A program made the position numbers and the translations under genes. Positions 17,013 to 26,765 of a DNA stretch of 64,000 nucleotides are shown piece after piece (the stretch's first letter is position 1; every line of letters starts with the position of its first letter). Below the pieces are notes generated by a model. It was not told the DNA's origin. It worked only from the letters and a program-made list of their open reading frames with translations, and did no database searches. This DNA comes from Pseudomonas sp. MYb185 (GTDB lineage Bacteria > Pseudomonadota > Gammaproteobacteria > Pseudomonadales > Pseudomonadaceae): the NCBI RefSeq assembly GCF_002979975.1, contig NZ_PCQD01000001.1:434001-498000 (forward strand), in the 5' to 3' direction.

Positions 17013-17804
17013 TCAAAACCGCGCCGCGCGCTTTTCCTTGAAGGCTGCGATTCCTTCAGCAGCTTCCGCGCCACCCAGCGCAATCGCCATCAATTGCTTC
17101 TCACGTTCCAGCTGCCGCTCGAACGCCTCACGATCCGGCCCATCCAGCAACTCCAGAATTGCTGCCTGCGACTCCCTCGGTCCCTCGGCCAACTGCTGCC
17201 CCATCTCCAGTGCCATCTGCAACGCCGTGCCCGGCGCCACCACCCGATTGACCACCCCGGCCGCGGCAAAGCGCTCCACCGGCAACCGCCCACCGAACAG
17301 CGCCACTTCCGCTGCCAACTGGTGCGGCAACGACTGCGCCAGGAACGCCGAACCACCACCATCCGGCACCAGCCCGGCTTTGACATAGGCCATCGACACA
17401 TAGCTACCCTGCGCCGCCACAATCAGATCAGCGGCAAAAGCCAACGAAGCCCCCGCCCCAGCGGCACCGCCCTCAATGGCGGCAATCACTGGCTTGGGGC
17501 AGAACTTCAGCTTGCGCACCAGGCTGTGCAGACGCTCGATCAGGTTCGCCCGCTCCTCGACCGGCAACGCCGCACGGGTCGCCAGTGACTCCAGGTCACC
17601 GCCAGAACAGAAGAAATTGCCCGCGCCGGTCAGCACGATATTGGCGATCGCCGGATCGGCCAGCGCTTCGTCCAAATACCGTTCCATCAGCACATACATT
17701 GCGGTTTCCAACGCATTGCGCTTGTCCGGGCGGTTGAGGACCAGCACACGGGTGGCGCCATGGGTTTCGGCCAGAACGATGTCGGCGCTGGTTTTCAGGG
17801 TCAT
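17013..17804 (-). CDS. Enoyl-CoA hydratase/isomerase family protein
   Basis: This is a 263-residue crotonase-fold protein with the CoA/oxyanion segments GNFFCSGGDLESL and GGAAGAGASLAFAADL. The two Glu residues of classical hydratases are not at their usual places; VPDGGG carries an Asp where isomerase-type members (such as PaaG-like proteins) have an acidic residue. It may therefore shift double bonds rather than hydrate. ATG 17804 is chosen because AAGGAAG precedes it; 33 upstream codons in the open frame look non-coding. G+C is visibly higher than in the genes to the left. Confidence 0.8.
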   Translation of the reverse strand: MTLKTSADIVLAETHGATRVLVLNRPDKRNALETAMYVLMERYLDEALADPAIANIVLTGAGNFFCSGGDLESLATRAALPVEERANLIERLHSLVRKLKFCPKPVIAAIEGGAAGAGASLAFAADLIVAAQGSYVSMAYVKAGLVPDGGGSAFLAQSLPHQLAAEVALFGGRLPVERFAAAGVVNRVVAPGTALQMALEMGQQLAEGPRESQAAILELLDGPDREAFERQLEREKQLMAIALGGAEAAEGIAAFKEKRAARF

Positions 17805-17814
17805 GGGACTTCCT

Positions 17815-18388
17815 TGATGCTTGAACCTTTTGGGGGAGGGCACTGGCCCGCAGGTTTGTGACTGAATGCAGATAGTGTGTTGCGGGAAGCTGGCTCTGTC
17901 CATTGGGTAGAGCCTGTCAGAAGGGACGTGAATGATGGGTCAATTCCAGTTCGAGGAGGCTGGTCATGACTGGCAGAAATCGGCCAAAAGCAGTCGTCTG
18001 AATTGTCAGCGTATCTTCCTCGACTGAGTTTCAGCTACGTGCTGCTCAAGTTATGCCATTTGCTTATGGACGGGTATTCAAAAGGGCCGTTTGGCTCGAC
18101 CATGCCTGGCCGTTCCGCTGCTACGCCGTAATATCAAGCGTCGCGGTGACTCTTATAAGCCTGAGTCCTGGCATTCGCTCGCGGCTGCATATTACTCGCG
18201 ACAAAACTTAACAATTCTGCGCGCCACCGTACCCCCACTATGCCGATATAGTGGCAAGGTTCGTCTAGTCGGATAGGGGCTTTCAACTGTTCTTAAGGCC
18301 AGGCAGACACCGTCAGGAGTGGGTAATAGCAGCGTGCGATTACAGCCCGCATCGACTTATAACAACAAACCTAGAAGGCGTATTGTCC
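17815..18388. other. 574-base gap without a gene
   Basis: No convincing coding frame is seen; the short frame at 18091-18276 lacks a ribosome site and any family resemblance. The only clear structure is the inverted repeat at 18235-18254. The gap holds the start regions of the divergent enoyl-CoA hydratase/isomerase gene and the MFS gene. Confidence 0.5.
18235..18254. promoter_or_regulatory. Inverted repeat CCACTAT-N6-ATAGTGG upstream of the MFS gene
   Basis: This is a perfect 7-base repeat with a 6-base spacer, 135 bases before the MFS start. The size suits an operator for a dimeric regulator. The regulator is not known. Confidence 0.45.
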
Positions 18389-19855
18389 ATGAGACCCATC
18401 ACTGCCAGAGAGGGGGGAGCCCAAGGCCACTTGGCCGGCTACGGCTCCAAGGCGTACCGCAATTATGTGCTCTTCGCGCTGACATTTATTTACATCTTGA
18501 ATTTCGTCGATCGCGCCCTGCTAGCGGTCGTCGGCCCCGACCTGGTACCGGACCTCGGGATTACAGACACCCAGTTCGGGCTTCTCACCGGCTTCGGTTT
18601 CGCCTTGCTCTACACCGCCGTGGGCATCCCGCTAGCGCGCTTTGCCGATGTCGCCAATCGCGTGTGGATCATGACCGTCTGCGTGGCCTTGTGGTCGCTG
18701 ATGACAGCGCTTTGCGGCCTGGCGACCGAAGTCACCATCGGCTCGGTCACCATAGGCGCGTTCTGGATTCTGCTGATGTGTCGCGTCGGTGTGGGTATTG
18801 GTGAAGCCGGCTGTACGCCGCCGGCCAACTCCCTGATCGCGGACTATTTCATCCCGCGTGAACGGTCCCAGGCACTGGGCTTCTACGCCATGGGCGTAAC
18901 GCTCGGCACCATGTTCGCCAACCTCGTCGGCGGCTGGGTCACCGACGTGTTCGACTGGCGCACCGCCTTCTTCGTCGTCGGTTTGCCGGGCTTGCTGGTC
19001 GCCCTTGTTTTCAAACTCACGGTCAAAGAGCCGCCGCGAGGCTACACCGATCCGCCGGAAACCGCGAAAAAGGAGCGAGCCAGCCTGGGCGAGGCTATCC
19101 ACGAGCTGATGGGTAAGCCTGCTTTCTGGATGATGACCGCCGGCGCCACCATTGCCGCGTTCTGCGGTTACGGTATCTCCTCGTTCCAGTCGCTCTTTCT
19201 GGTCCGCACCTACGAAATTACCGCCGGTCAGGCTGCGATCTGGATCAACACACCGGTCGCCCTGTCCGCCGCCGTTGGCACCTTCGCCACCGGTTGGCTA
19301 GCGACCAGGATTTACAAGAAGCACCCGGGCGCCATCGCCTGGGTACCGGCGGTAGGCCTGACACTGTCGATTCCCTTTTATATCTTCGCCTTCACCACCG
19401 ACAATCTGCTCTACGCTGCAATCGGCCTGATCATCGGCGGCTTTGTGAAGTACGGCTACCTAGCCGCTCAGTACACGATCGGCCAGGGCGTGGTAAGCAT
19501 GCGTGTGCGCGCAATGGCCACGGCGGTGATGCTGCTTCTCGTCAACCTGATTGGCTACGGCTTCGGCCCGCTGTTCATTGGCGCAATCTCCGACATCTTC
19601 TTCAAGTCCGGTATCGCCGATCTCGGCGTAGCGGCTGGTGAACTGGCACGAAACCAGTGCCACCCCGCCGTGATCGGTCAACTGAACCAGAGTCTGCAGG
19701 ACGTCTGTGGACAGGTCTACGCGCAAAGCCTGCAATCCTCCATGGTCATAATGGCCTGCCTGTACGCTGCCAGCGCTCTGTGCTTCCTGCTGACCTGGAC
19801 CCGATTGGGCAAGGATATGGTGGACAGAGAGGTGCAAAAAACGGTCACGCCATAA
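18389..19855 (+). CDS. MFS transporter (spinster-like)
   Basis: This 488-residue, 12-segment membrane protein has the first loop motif GIPLARFADVANR and the GVGIGEAGCTPPANSLIADYF segment typical of the spinster-type MFS group, often found with catabolic genes for steroids and terpenoids. ATG 18389 is taken as the start; a TTG two codons upstream is possible. AGAAGG lies about 10 bases before it. A terminator follows directly. The substrate is not evident. Confidence 0.8.
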   Translation: MRPITAREGGAQGHLAGYGSKAYRNYVLFALTFIYILNFVDRALLAVVGPDLVPDLGITDTQFGLLTGFGFALLYTAVGIPLARFADVANRVWIMTVCVALWSLMTALCGLATEVTIGSVTIGAFWILLMCRVGVGIGEAGCTPPANSLIADYFIPRERSQALGFYAMGVTLGTMFANLVGGWVTDVFDWRTAFFVVGLPGLLVALVFKLTVKEPPRGYTDPPETAKKERASLGEAIHELMGKPAFWMMTAGATIAAFCGYGISSFQSLFLVRTYEITAGQAAIWINTPVALSAAVGTFATGWLATRIYKKHPGAIAWVPAVGLTLSIPFYIFAFTTDNLLYAAIGLIIGGFVKYGYLAAQYTIGQGVVSMRVRAMATAVMLLLVNLIGYGFGPLFIGAISDIFFKSGIADLGVAAGELARNQCHPAVIGQLNQSLQDVCGQVYAQSLQSSMVIMACLYAASALCFLLTWTRLGKDMVDREVQKTVTP

Positions 19856-19861
19856 ATGACT

Positions 19862-19887
19862 AGAGGGCGCATTGCGCCCTCTCTTTT
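19862..19887 (+). terminator. Intrinsic terminator after the MFS gene
   Basis: AGAGGGCGC and GCGCCCTCT form a 9-base stem with an ATT loop, followed by CTTTT. It begins 7 bases after the stop codon. Confidence 0.8.
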
Positions 19888-20100
19888 GCGCCTAAAGGAG
19901 CGTCATGGAGTGATTGGGGTCCGATGGACCTTAACGTTTCTGGTCCTCTCTTCGTTCAACCCATTTCCCTGGCTTGATCGATCGCCGGTTCGGTAGAAAC
20001 TATCGTCTGACGTCGATGTCGTGCGATGTCATTCAGGTAGTTGGGGCCTGCGGATCAGTCCGATTGCGGCCGTCTAACCTCGCGCATACCCTCCAAAAAC

Positions 20101-20131
20101 ACCAAGGCCCTGCATCGCAGGGCCTTGGTTC
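20101..20131. terminator. Hairpin terminator at the end of the fmdA-fmdB transcript
   Basis: ACCAAGGCCCTGC pairs perfectly with GCAGGGCCTTGGT around ATC. Read leftward it ends the fmdB transcript about 20 bases after its stop, with an A-rich stretch to the left giving a U-run. Confidence 0.75.
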
Positions 20132-20149
20132 ACAAGCGAAACCTCAAAC

Positions 20150-20518
20150 TCAATGACTAATCATCCACGGCCTAGCCGAAGGAAACATCTTCTCCCCGTT
20201 GGCCGTCCAGAACAACTTGGACTTACCCAGTTTCTGATGCGCGCAACCGCAGCCCTTGCCGTGTTTGTGCTCATGCCGGGCCTGTTCTTCGGCGCGGTAG
20301 TCGGGCGTGGACAGGATCGGGCTGTGCATGGCCTGTTCGTTGCGGTCGCGGGCCTTGCGTTCGCTGTCGTCTACCTTGAACAGGTGGCTTGGCAGCAGGA
20401 TCACCTTGGCTGACATCACGCCGCACTGCGGGCAGGGCTGCGGTTTGTCGAACTCGTCCATGGTCGCCAGGGCGTGGAACAGGCCATGATCCTGGCATTT
20501 GTAGTCGTACAAGGGCAT
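20150..20518 (-). CDS. fmdB: FmdB-family zinc-ribbon protein
   Basis: This 122-residue protein starts with MPLYDYKCQDHG and has CPQCG at about 29-33, the usual N-terminal zinc ribbon of FmdB (putative regulatory protein family). The C-terminal part is charged with a second Cys/His cluster (HKHGKGCGC). It begins 6 bases after the fmdA stop, with AAGGAG overlapping the end of fmdA, so the two are translated from one message. Its role in formamidase expression is presumed from the family name and gene order. Confidence 0.85.
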   Translation of the reverse strand: MPLYDYKCQDHGLFHALATMDEFDKPQPCPQCGVMSAKVILLPSHLFKVDDSERKARDRNEQAMHSPILSTPDYRAEEQARHEHKHGKGCGCAHQKLGKSKLFWTANGEKMFPSARPWMISH

Positions 20519-20524
20519 GTGCGG

Positions 20525-21757
20525 TTACTCCTTGTCTTTCGACAGCGGTACGTCCATTCCCCCGGTCACCTTCTTCTCGGGTCCGTTGGCGTTGGGGTTG
20601 ATGTCGAAGTCGAAGATGCCGGTTGGCAGCCACAGGGTGGCGCAGGCGTTGGGCACGTCGACCACGCCGCTGATATGGCCTTCCACCGGCGCGCAGCCGA
20701 GCAGGGCGTAGCCCTGGGCCGGGGTGTAGCCGAACTTGGTCAGGTATTCAATGGCGTTGAGGCAGGCCTGGCGGTAGGCGATGTGTACGTCCAGGTAGTG
20801 CTGCTTGCCTTGCTCGTCGACCGAGATGCCTTCGAAGATCACGTAGTCGTCGTAGCGCGGTTTGATCGGGCTGGGCTTGAAGATCGGGTTCTTGATGCCG
20901 TACTTGGCCATGCCGTCCTTGATCAGGTTGACCCGCAGGTGAATCCAGCCGGCCATTTCGATGGCGCCGCAGAAGGTGATTTCACCGTCGCCCTGGCTGA
21001 AGTGCAGGTCGCCGACCGACAGGCCGCCGCCTTTGACGTAAACCGGGAAGTAGACCTTGGAACCGCGCGACAGGTCCTTGATGTCGCAGTTGCCGCCATG
21101 CTCGCGCGGTGGCACGGTGCGGGCGCCTTCGGCGGCGGCCTTGGCCTTTTCTTCGCCGGTCAGGCGGCCCATGTGCGCGGTTTCGGCGTAGGGCAGGTTG
21201 GCCAGGCCGGGTATACGCTCGGGATCGGTTTCGAATAGTTCCTTTTCCCGTTTGTTCCACTCTTCGAGCATTTCCCGGGAGGGCAGGCAGCCGATCAGGC
21301 CGGGGTGGATCAGGCCGGGGAATTCGACGTTGGGCACATGGCGTGATTTGGTGAACATGCCGTTGAAGTCCCAGATGGATTTTTGCGCATCCGGGAAGTG
21401 CTCGGTCAGGAAGCCGCCGCCATTGGTCTTGGCGAAGAAGCCATTGAAGCCCCACTGGCTTTCGGCGAAGGTGCCGATGTCGAGGATGTCCACTTCCAGC
21501 AGGTCGCCGGGCTCACAGCCTTCGACGCCGATCGGGCCGGAGAGGAAATGCACCTGGGTCAGGTCGACGTCGCGCACGTCGTCGGCGCTGTCGTTGTTGG
21601 CGATCTGGCCGCCGGTCCAGTCATAGCATTCGAGAATGAAGTCGTCGCCGGGCTTGACCGTGGCCACCAGCGGGATGTCCGGGTGCCAGCGGTTGTGGAC
21701 CATGTCGTTTTCGTAGGGGGGCTTGCTCAGGTCGATCTTGATAATGGTGTCAGCCAT
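20525..21757 (-). CDS. fmdA: Formamidase (acetamidase/formamidase family)
   Basis: This 410-residue enzyme of the FmdA_AmdA family has the characteristic segments HNRWHPDIP, HFLSGPIGVEG, HPGLIGCLPS, VKGGGLSVGDLHFSQGDGE and GCAPVEGHISG. It hydrolyses formamide (and possibly other short amides) to the acid and ammonia. ATG 21757 is chosen since AAGGAG lies 8 bases upstream; a GTG two codons earlier is possible. It follows the palindrome at 21859-21874, so it may have its own promoter although it lies only 105 bases after amiB. Confidence 0.9.
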   Translation of the reverse strand: MADTIIKIDLSKPPYENDMVHNRWHPDIPLVATVKPGDDFILECYDWTGGQIANNDSADDVRDVDLTQVHFLSGPIGVEGCEPGDLLEVDILDIGTFAESQWGFNGFFAKTNGGGFLTEHFPDAQKSIWDFNGMFTKSRHVPNVEFPGLIHPGLIGCLPSREMLEEWNKREKELFETDPERIPGLANLPYAETAHMGRLTGEEKAKAAAEGARTVPPREHGGNCDIKDLSRGSKVYFPVYVKGGGLSVGDLHFSQGDGEITFCGAIEMAGWIHLRVNLIKDGMAKYGIKNPIFKPSPIKPRYDDYVIFEGISVDEQGKQHYLDVHIAYRQACLNAIEYLTKFGYTPAQGYALLGCAPVEGHISGVVDVPNACATLWLPTGIFDFDINPNANGPEKKVTGGMDVPLSKDKE

Positions 21758-21858
21758 TGTCACAGCTCCTTGGGGCAGATGGGGTCAGGGTTGAAAACCT
21801 CGTTGTCACTATCGGGCAAGGGCAGGGAGGCGACCATTCGTGAAATGACACCCCCGCC

Positions 21859-21874
21859 TACGTCATTTGACGTA
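21859..21874. promoter_or_regulatory. 7-2-7 palindrome TACGTCA-TT-TGACGTA before fmdA
   Basis: This is a perfect palindrome, extended to 10-base arms (21856-21877), spanning the amiB stop codon. Nineteen bases, CCGCCTACGTCATTTGACG, are identical to the site before urtA (29188-29206). The 7-2-7 form is the one used by NarL-type response regulators, and a LuxR/NarL-type regulator is encoded at 32758. It could also act as a hairpin at the end of amiB. Confidence 0.6.
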
Positions 21875-22915
21875 GGCATCATCAAGCGCCTGGACCTGGA
21901 TGCCGCCGGCCATCTGCTCGGCGCTGAAACGCCGGGCTTCGGGTTCGTCCAGCAGGGCGCAGGCCAGGGCCGGGGCCAGTTCGTGGCGTACCCGGCGCGC
22001 CAGGTCGCGGGCGCCGAAACGCGGGTCGTAGTCGCGGCACAGCCAGCGGCGCGCTTCGGCGGTGACTTCGAGACTGGCCTGGTGCGGCTCCAGGCGCTTG
22101 TGCAGTTTCACCAGTTCCAGTTCCAGCAGCACATCGGCCTGGTCCGCCGGCAGCCGCTGGTAGTGCAGGATATGGTCGATGCGATTGATGAATTCCGGGT
22201 CGAAACGCTGGTGCAGGGCCTGCTCCAGTATCTGCTGCTCGCGGCCGCTGTGCGGTTGCAGCAGGCGCCGCCAGCCGTGGCGGAAACGCCCGTGGTAACG
22301 GGCCAGCTCGGCGGCGCCGAGGTTGCTGGTGAGGAAGATCAGGCTGTTGCGGAAGTCGATCTGGCGGTTGCCCGCCGGCAGGGTCAGCAGGCCGGCGTCC
22401 AGTACGTTGAGCAGGCTGCGGATGACCTCCGGGCTGGCCTTTTCCAGTTCGTCGAACAGCACGATGCCGGGCTTGCTGTAGCTGCCGCGGATCTTGTCGG
22501 CATCGAACAGGGTGTGGCCTTCCTTGCTGCCGACGTAGCCCGGCGGCGCGCCGGTCAGGGCCGAGGCGTAGTGTTCCTGGCTGAGGGTGTTCATGTCGAT
22601 CCGGCACAGGGCGTCCATGCTGCCGTGGATGGCCTCGGCCAGCGCCCTGACGGTTTCGGTCTTGCCGGTGCCGGTGGGGCCCATCAGCAGGCAGACCCCC
22701 AGCGGGCGCTGTGGCGGGCAGATGTCCGCGCGCACCACCCGCAGCAGGCCGCCAAGGGCGGCCAGGGCGTCATCCTGGCCGATGATGCGCCCGGCCAGCC
22801 GCGCCATGATCTGGTCGGGGTCAAACAGGAAGCGGGTCTGGCGCAGGCCGGTTTTTAGCGAGCGCTGGGCCAGCAGGTCATGGTTGGCGGCGATGCGTTC
22901 ATTGGCGAAGGGCAT
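21863..22915 (-). CDS. amiB: AmiB-type AAA+ ATPase (Clp-like)
   Basis: This is a 350-residue AAA+ protein with Walker A GPTGTGKT (79-86), Walker B IVLFDE (151-156), the pore-loop GYVGSKEG, sensor SNLG and a C-terminal Clp-type small domain (FGARDLARRV). In P. aeruginosa amiB follows amiE in the ami operon and encodes a Clp-like ATPase. The same order is found here, though a pair of REP sequences separates the two genes. Its job, perhaps assembly or transport of the amidase system, is not settled. Confidence 0.85.
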   Translation of the reverse strand: MPFANERIAANHDLLAQRSLKTGLRQTRFLFDPDQIMARLAGRIIGQDDALAALGGLLRVVRADICPPQRPLGVCLLMGPTGTGKTETVRALAEAIHGSMDALCRIDMNTLSQEHYASALTGAPPGYVGSKEGHTLFDADKIRGSYSKPGIVLFDELEKASPEVIRSLLNVLDAGLLTLPAGNRQIDFRNSLIFLTSNLGAAELARYHGRFRHGWRRLLQPHSGREQQILEQALHQRFDPEFINRIDHILHYQRLPADQADVLLELELVKLHKRLEPHQASLEVTAEARRWLCRDYDPRFGARDLARRVRHELAPALACALLDEPEARRFSAEQMAGGIQVQALDDAYVK

Positions 22916-22942
22916 GGGCTTGTCCTTGTCTGTGGTAGCGAA

Positions 22943-23040
22943 TGGATTGCCACGGCCTTCGGCCTCGCAATGACGGAGAACGGGAGTCTGGCACCGGCGT
23001 AATGCCCCGTCATCGCGAGGCCGAAGGCCGTGGCGATCCA
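22943..23040. repeat. Pair of inverted REP elements between amiE and amiB
   Basis: Two copies of a roughly 34-base REP-type sequence face each other (22943-22976 and 23007-23040), each with a CCTTCGGCC-type core hairpin and the ends GGATTGCCACGG and CAATGACGG. Such pairs occur in Pseudomonas genomes and can stabilise or separate parts of a message; here they lie within the amiE-amiB transcript. Confidence 0.8.
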
Positions 23041-23047
23041 GCGCAGC

Positions 23048-24094
23048 TCAGGCGCCCGCGCCTTTCTCCCTGCCTTCCACCGGCAGTTCGCCGACCGGGC
23101 ACTCGGCCACGCCCACGGTGCTGCGGGTGATGGCTTCGACCTGCTCGCGGGCTTTCTCGGCATCCATCACCCAGGTGCGGTAGAAGTCGAACGGGCAGTC
23201 GGCCACGCCCCTGTCGCCATCGCCGGAGTTGTACATGCCGGTGTAGCCACGGTGCAGCAGCTTGAACAGGTGGTTCTGCGACTGGTCGTTGGCGCGCGCG
23301 TCGCGGATCTGCGAGATCGACAGCTGGGCGTACTGGATGCCCATGTCCTCTTCGCCGCACTCGCCCAGGGTGCGGCCATCGAAGCCGATGATCGCCGAGT
23401 GGCCAAAGTAGGAGTAGACCCCGTCGAAGCCGCTGGCGTTGGCCACCGCCACATAGCAGTTGTTGGCCCAGGCCATGCTCTTGGCCATCATCACCTGCTG
23501 GTCCTTGGCCGGGTACATGTAGCCCTGGCAACGGACGATCAGCTCGGCGCCCTTCATCGCGCAGTCGCGCCAGATTTCCGGGTAGTTGCCGTCGTCGCAG
23601 ATGATCAGGCTGATCTTCATGCCCTTGGGCCCTTCGCTGACGTAGGTGGTGTCGCCGGGATACCAGCCTTCGATCGGGCACCAGGGAATGCATTTGCGGT
23701 ATTTCTGGACGATCTCGCCCTCGCTGTTGATCAGCACCAGGGTGTTGTAGGGCGCCTTGTGCGGGTGTTCCTCGTGGCGCTCGCCGGTCAGCGAGAACAC
23801 GCCCCAGGTGTTGGCGTCGCGGCAGGCCTGGGCGAAGATCGCGGTTTCGTCGCCGGGGATGCTGGCGGCGGTGGCCATCATTTCGTCGTTGTCGTACATG
23901 ATGCCCATGGTGCTGTATTCCGGGAACACCACCAGGTCCATGCCCGGCAGGCCGAGCTTCATGCCGCGGATCATGTCGGCGATCTGGTGCGCGTTCTCCA
24001 GCACCTGCTCGCGGGTATGCAGGCGCGGCATCTTGTAATTGACGACGGCAACACCGACGGTATCGTTACTGCTTGATATGTCACCATGACGCAT
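23048..24094 (-). CDS. amiE: Aliphatic amidase
   Basis: This 348-residue nitrilase-superfamily enzyme keeps the known AmiE catalytic residues at the same numbers: Glu59 (FPEYS), Lys134 (YRKCIPW) and Cys166 (IICDDG). It hydrolyses acetamide, propionamide and similar short amides to the acid and ammonia in the cytoplasm. It follows urtE by 37 bases, so uptake and hydrolysis are probably on one message. The amiC and amiR control genes of P. aeruginosa are not beside it. Confidence 0.95.
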   Translation of the reverse strand: MRHGDISSSNDTVGVAVVNYKMPRLHTREQVLENAHQIADMIRGMKLGLPGMDLVVFPEYSTMGIMYDNDEMMATAASIPGDETAIFAQACRDANTWGVFSLTGERHEEHPHKAPYNTLVLINSEGEIVQKYRKCIPWCPIEGWYPGDTTYVSEGPKGMKISLIICDDGNYPEIWRDCAMKGAELIVRCQGYMYPAKDQQVMMAKSMAWANNCYVAVANASGFDGVYSYFGHSAIIGFDGRTLGECGEEDMGIQYAQLSISQIRDARANDQSQNHLFKLLHRGYTGMYNSGDGDRGVADCPFDFYRTWVMDAEKAREQVEAITRSTVGVAECPVGELPVEGREKGAGA

Positions 24095-24131
24095 GGCGTT
24101 CTCCTGTTTGCTGAGATTGTTGGATGGCTGT

Positions 24132-24821
24132 CTACACGGCCAGGTAGGAGGCGACCTTGGCCTCGTCGACCGTGGCGCGCAGCTCCTCGTGGACGATCTC
24201 GCCCTTCTCTATCACCAGGATGCGGTCGGCGATGTCGAGGGCGAACTTGAGTACCTGCTCGGAGACGATGATCGACAGGCCGCGCTGGTCGCGGATGGTC
24301 TTGAGGGTGCGGGCCATGTCACTGATGATCGACGGCTGGATGCCCTCGGTCGGCTCGTCGAGCAGCAGCAGTTTGGGATCGCTGGCCAATGCCCTGGCAA
24401 TGGCCAGTTGTTGCTGCTGCCCGCCGGACAGGTTGCCGCCGCGCCGCGAGCGCATTTCCAGCAGCACCGGAAACAGGTCGTAGAGGTCGCTCGGCACGCT
24501 GCGCCGTCCGGTCACGGTGAGGCCGGTCTCGATGTTTTCCCGTACGGTCATGGTCGAGAAGATCATCCGCCCCTGGGGCACGAAGCCGAACCCGGCCTTG
24601 ACCCGCTCGTGGCTCTTGAGCCCGGTGATTTCCTTGCCGTCCAGGTTGACGCTGCCGCCCTGGCTGGGGATCACCCCCATCAGCGATTTCATCAGCGTGG
24701 TCTTGCCCATACCGTTACGGCCCATGATGGCGACGATTTCGTTCTTGCCGACGCTGAAATTCATCTTGCGCAGGATCTCGCTCTGCCCATAGGCCACTGA
24801 ATAATCGGATACGTTCAACAT
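24132..24821 (-). CDS. urtE: Urea/amide ABC transporter ATP-binding protein UrtE
   Basis: This 229-residue ABC ATPase has Walker [10 protein letters not shown] near residue 34, signature LSGGQQQQ, and Walker [14 protein letters not shown], which with the EGIQP stretch is typical of UrtE (LivF-like). It powers uptake with UrtD. GAGAGGAG precedes the ATG, 12 bases after urtD. Confidence 0.9.
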   Translation of the reverse strand: MLNVSDYSVAYGQSEILRKMNFSVGKNEIVAIMGRNGMGKTTLMKSLMGVIPSQGGSVNLDGKEITGLKSHERVKAGFGFVPQGRMIFSTMTVRENIETGLTVTGRRSVPSDLYDLFPVLLEMRSRRGGNLSGGQQQQLAIARALASDPKLLLLDEPTEGIQPSIISDMARTLKTIRDQRGLSIIVSEQVLKFALDIADRILVIEKGEIVHEELRATVDEAKVASYLAV

Positions 24822-24833
24822 GTGCTGCTCCTC

Positions 24834-25579
<746 letters not shown>

Positions 25580-25583
<4 letters not shown>

Positions 25584-26752
25584 GGGGTGGCTCCCTGGCT
25601 GTTGGGTTCAAGGGGCGGCTGAATGGGCTGCGCCTGGTCCGACGGGGTCTGCTTGCCGAAGATCCGGTCCAGCAACCGATCGACGTGCGGGCCTACGTAA
25701 ATGGCATACAGGCCGGCGATACCGTTGGGCAGGCCGAGTACCACACCGATGAAGATCAGGCCCATGGCGAACAGCCACAGCTCGGGGAAGTTCTCACCGA
25801 ACACGGTCTTCGCCACGCTGACCAGCAGTACGCCGTAGACCGCGCCGATGATCGACAGCCGGCCGCCGACGGCGCAGAAGATGACCATTTCGATCGACGG
25901 CACCACACCGACGAAGCTCGGCGACATGAAGCCTTCCTGCAGGGTGAACATGGCCCCGCCGATGCCGGCGAAGGCGGCGCCGATGCAGAACACGAAGATC
26001 TTGAAGTTGGCGATGTCGTAGCCGGAAAACCGCACCCGGTCCTCCTGCCCGCGCATGGCCACCAGAATGCGCCCGGTCTTGCAGCGGCGAATGTACTGGG
26101 CGATCAGCAGGCAGGCGAACAGCAGCGCCACGCAGACGAAGTACAGCACGTAGCTGGCCGAGTCGGTGTGGATGTTCCAGCCATTGAGGGTGCGCAGGTC
26201 GGTGATGCCGTTGACCCCACCGGTCAGGCCCTGCTGGCCGATGATCAGGATGGTCAGGATGGCGGCGATCGACTGGGTGATGATCGCAAAGTACACCCCG
26301 CCGACCCGGCGCTTGAACATCGCCAGACCGATCAGGTAGGCGACGATCATCGGCACCACGACCACCGCCAGAATACTGAAAGTCAGGCTGTAGAAGGGTT
26401 CCCAGAACCACGGCAGCTCGGTGATGCGGTTCCAGTCCATGAAGTCGGGAATACCCGGTGTGGTCTGGATGCGGGTGTTCTCCGGGGTCGAGGCCTCCAG
26501 CTTGAGGTACATGGCCAGGGCGTAGCCGCCCAGACCGTAGAACACCCCCTGGCCGAGACTGAGAATCCCGCCGTAACCCCAGCACAGCACCAGGCCGACG
26601 GCGACGAAGGCGAAGCTGAGGAACTTGCCGGTCTGGTTCAGACGCATCACATCGAGCGTCAGCGGCAGTATCACCAGCAGCAGCAGCGCCAGTACCACGA
26701 AGGCGAGCAGGTCCTGGCGCGGCATGTAGTCCTTGAATGATGAGAATGGCAT
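25580..26752 (-). CDS. urtC: Urea/amide ABC transporter permease UrtC
   Basis: This 390-residue LivM-like permease has about ten membrane segments and the UrtC-typical GYGGILSLGQGVFYGLGGYALAMYLKLE region near residues 60-85. The C-terminus carries a charged tail. GGAGGAG precedes the ATG. It forms the membrane channel with UrtB. Confidence 0.9.
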
Positions 26753-26765
26753 GTGGGTACTCCTC

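Noticed and set aside
16685..17083. 132-residue minus-strand frame over the LysR remnant
   Set aside because: It is in another frame from the LysR-like sequence and shows no family pattern.
18091..18276. Short frame in the gap before the MFS gene
   Set aside because: No ribosome site, no recognisable pattern, and it runs over the inverted repeat.
21856..21877. Palindrome at the amiB stop as a simple terminator
   Set aside because: There is no T-run, and the same 19 bases recur before urtA, so a binding site is the better reading, though both are possible.
20474..24076. Long plus-strand frames (254, 491 and 348 residues) over fmdA, amiB and amiE
   Set aside because: They are antisense to well-recognised genes and arise from the high G+C at third codon positions.
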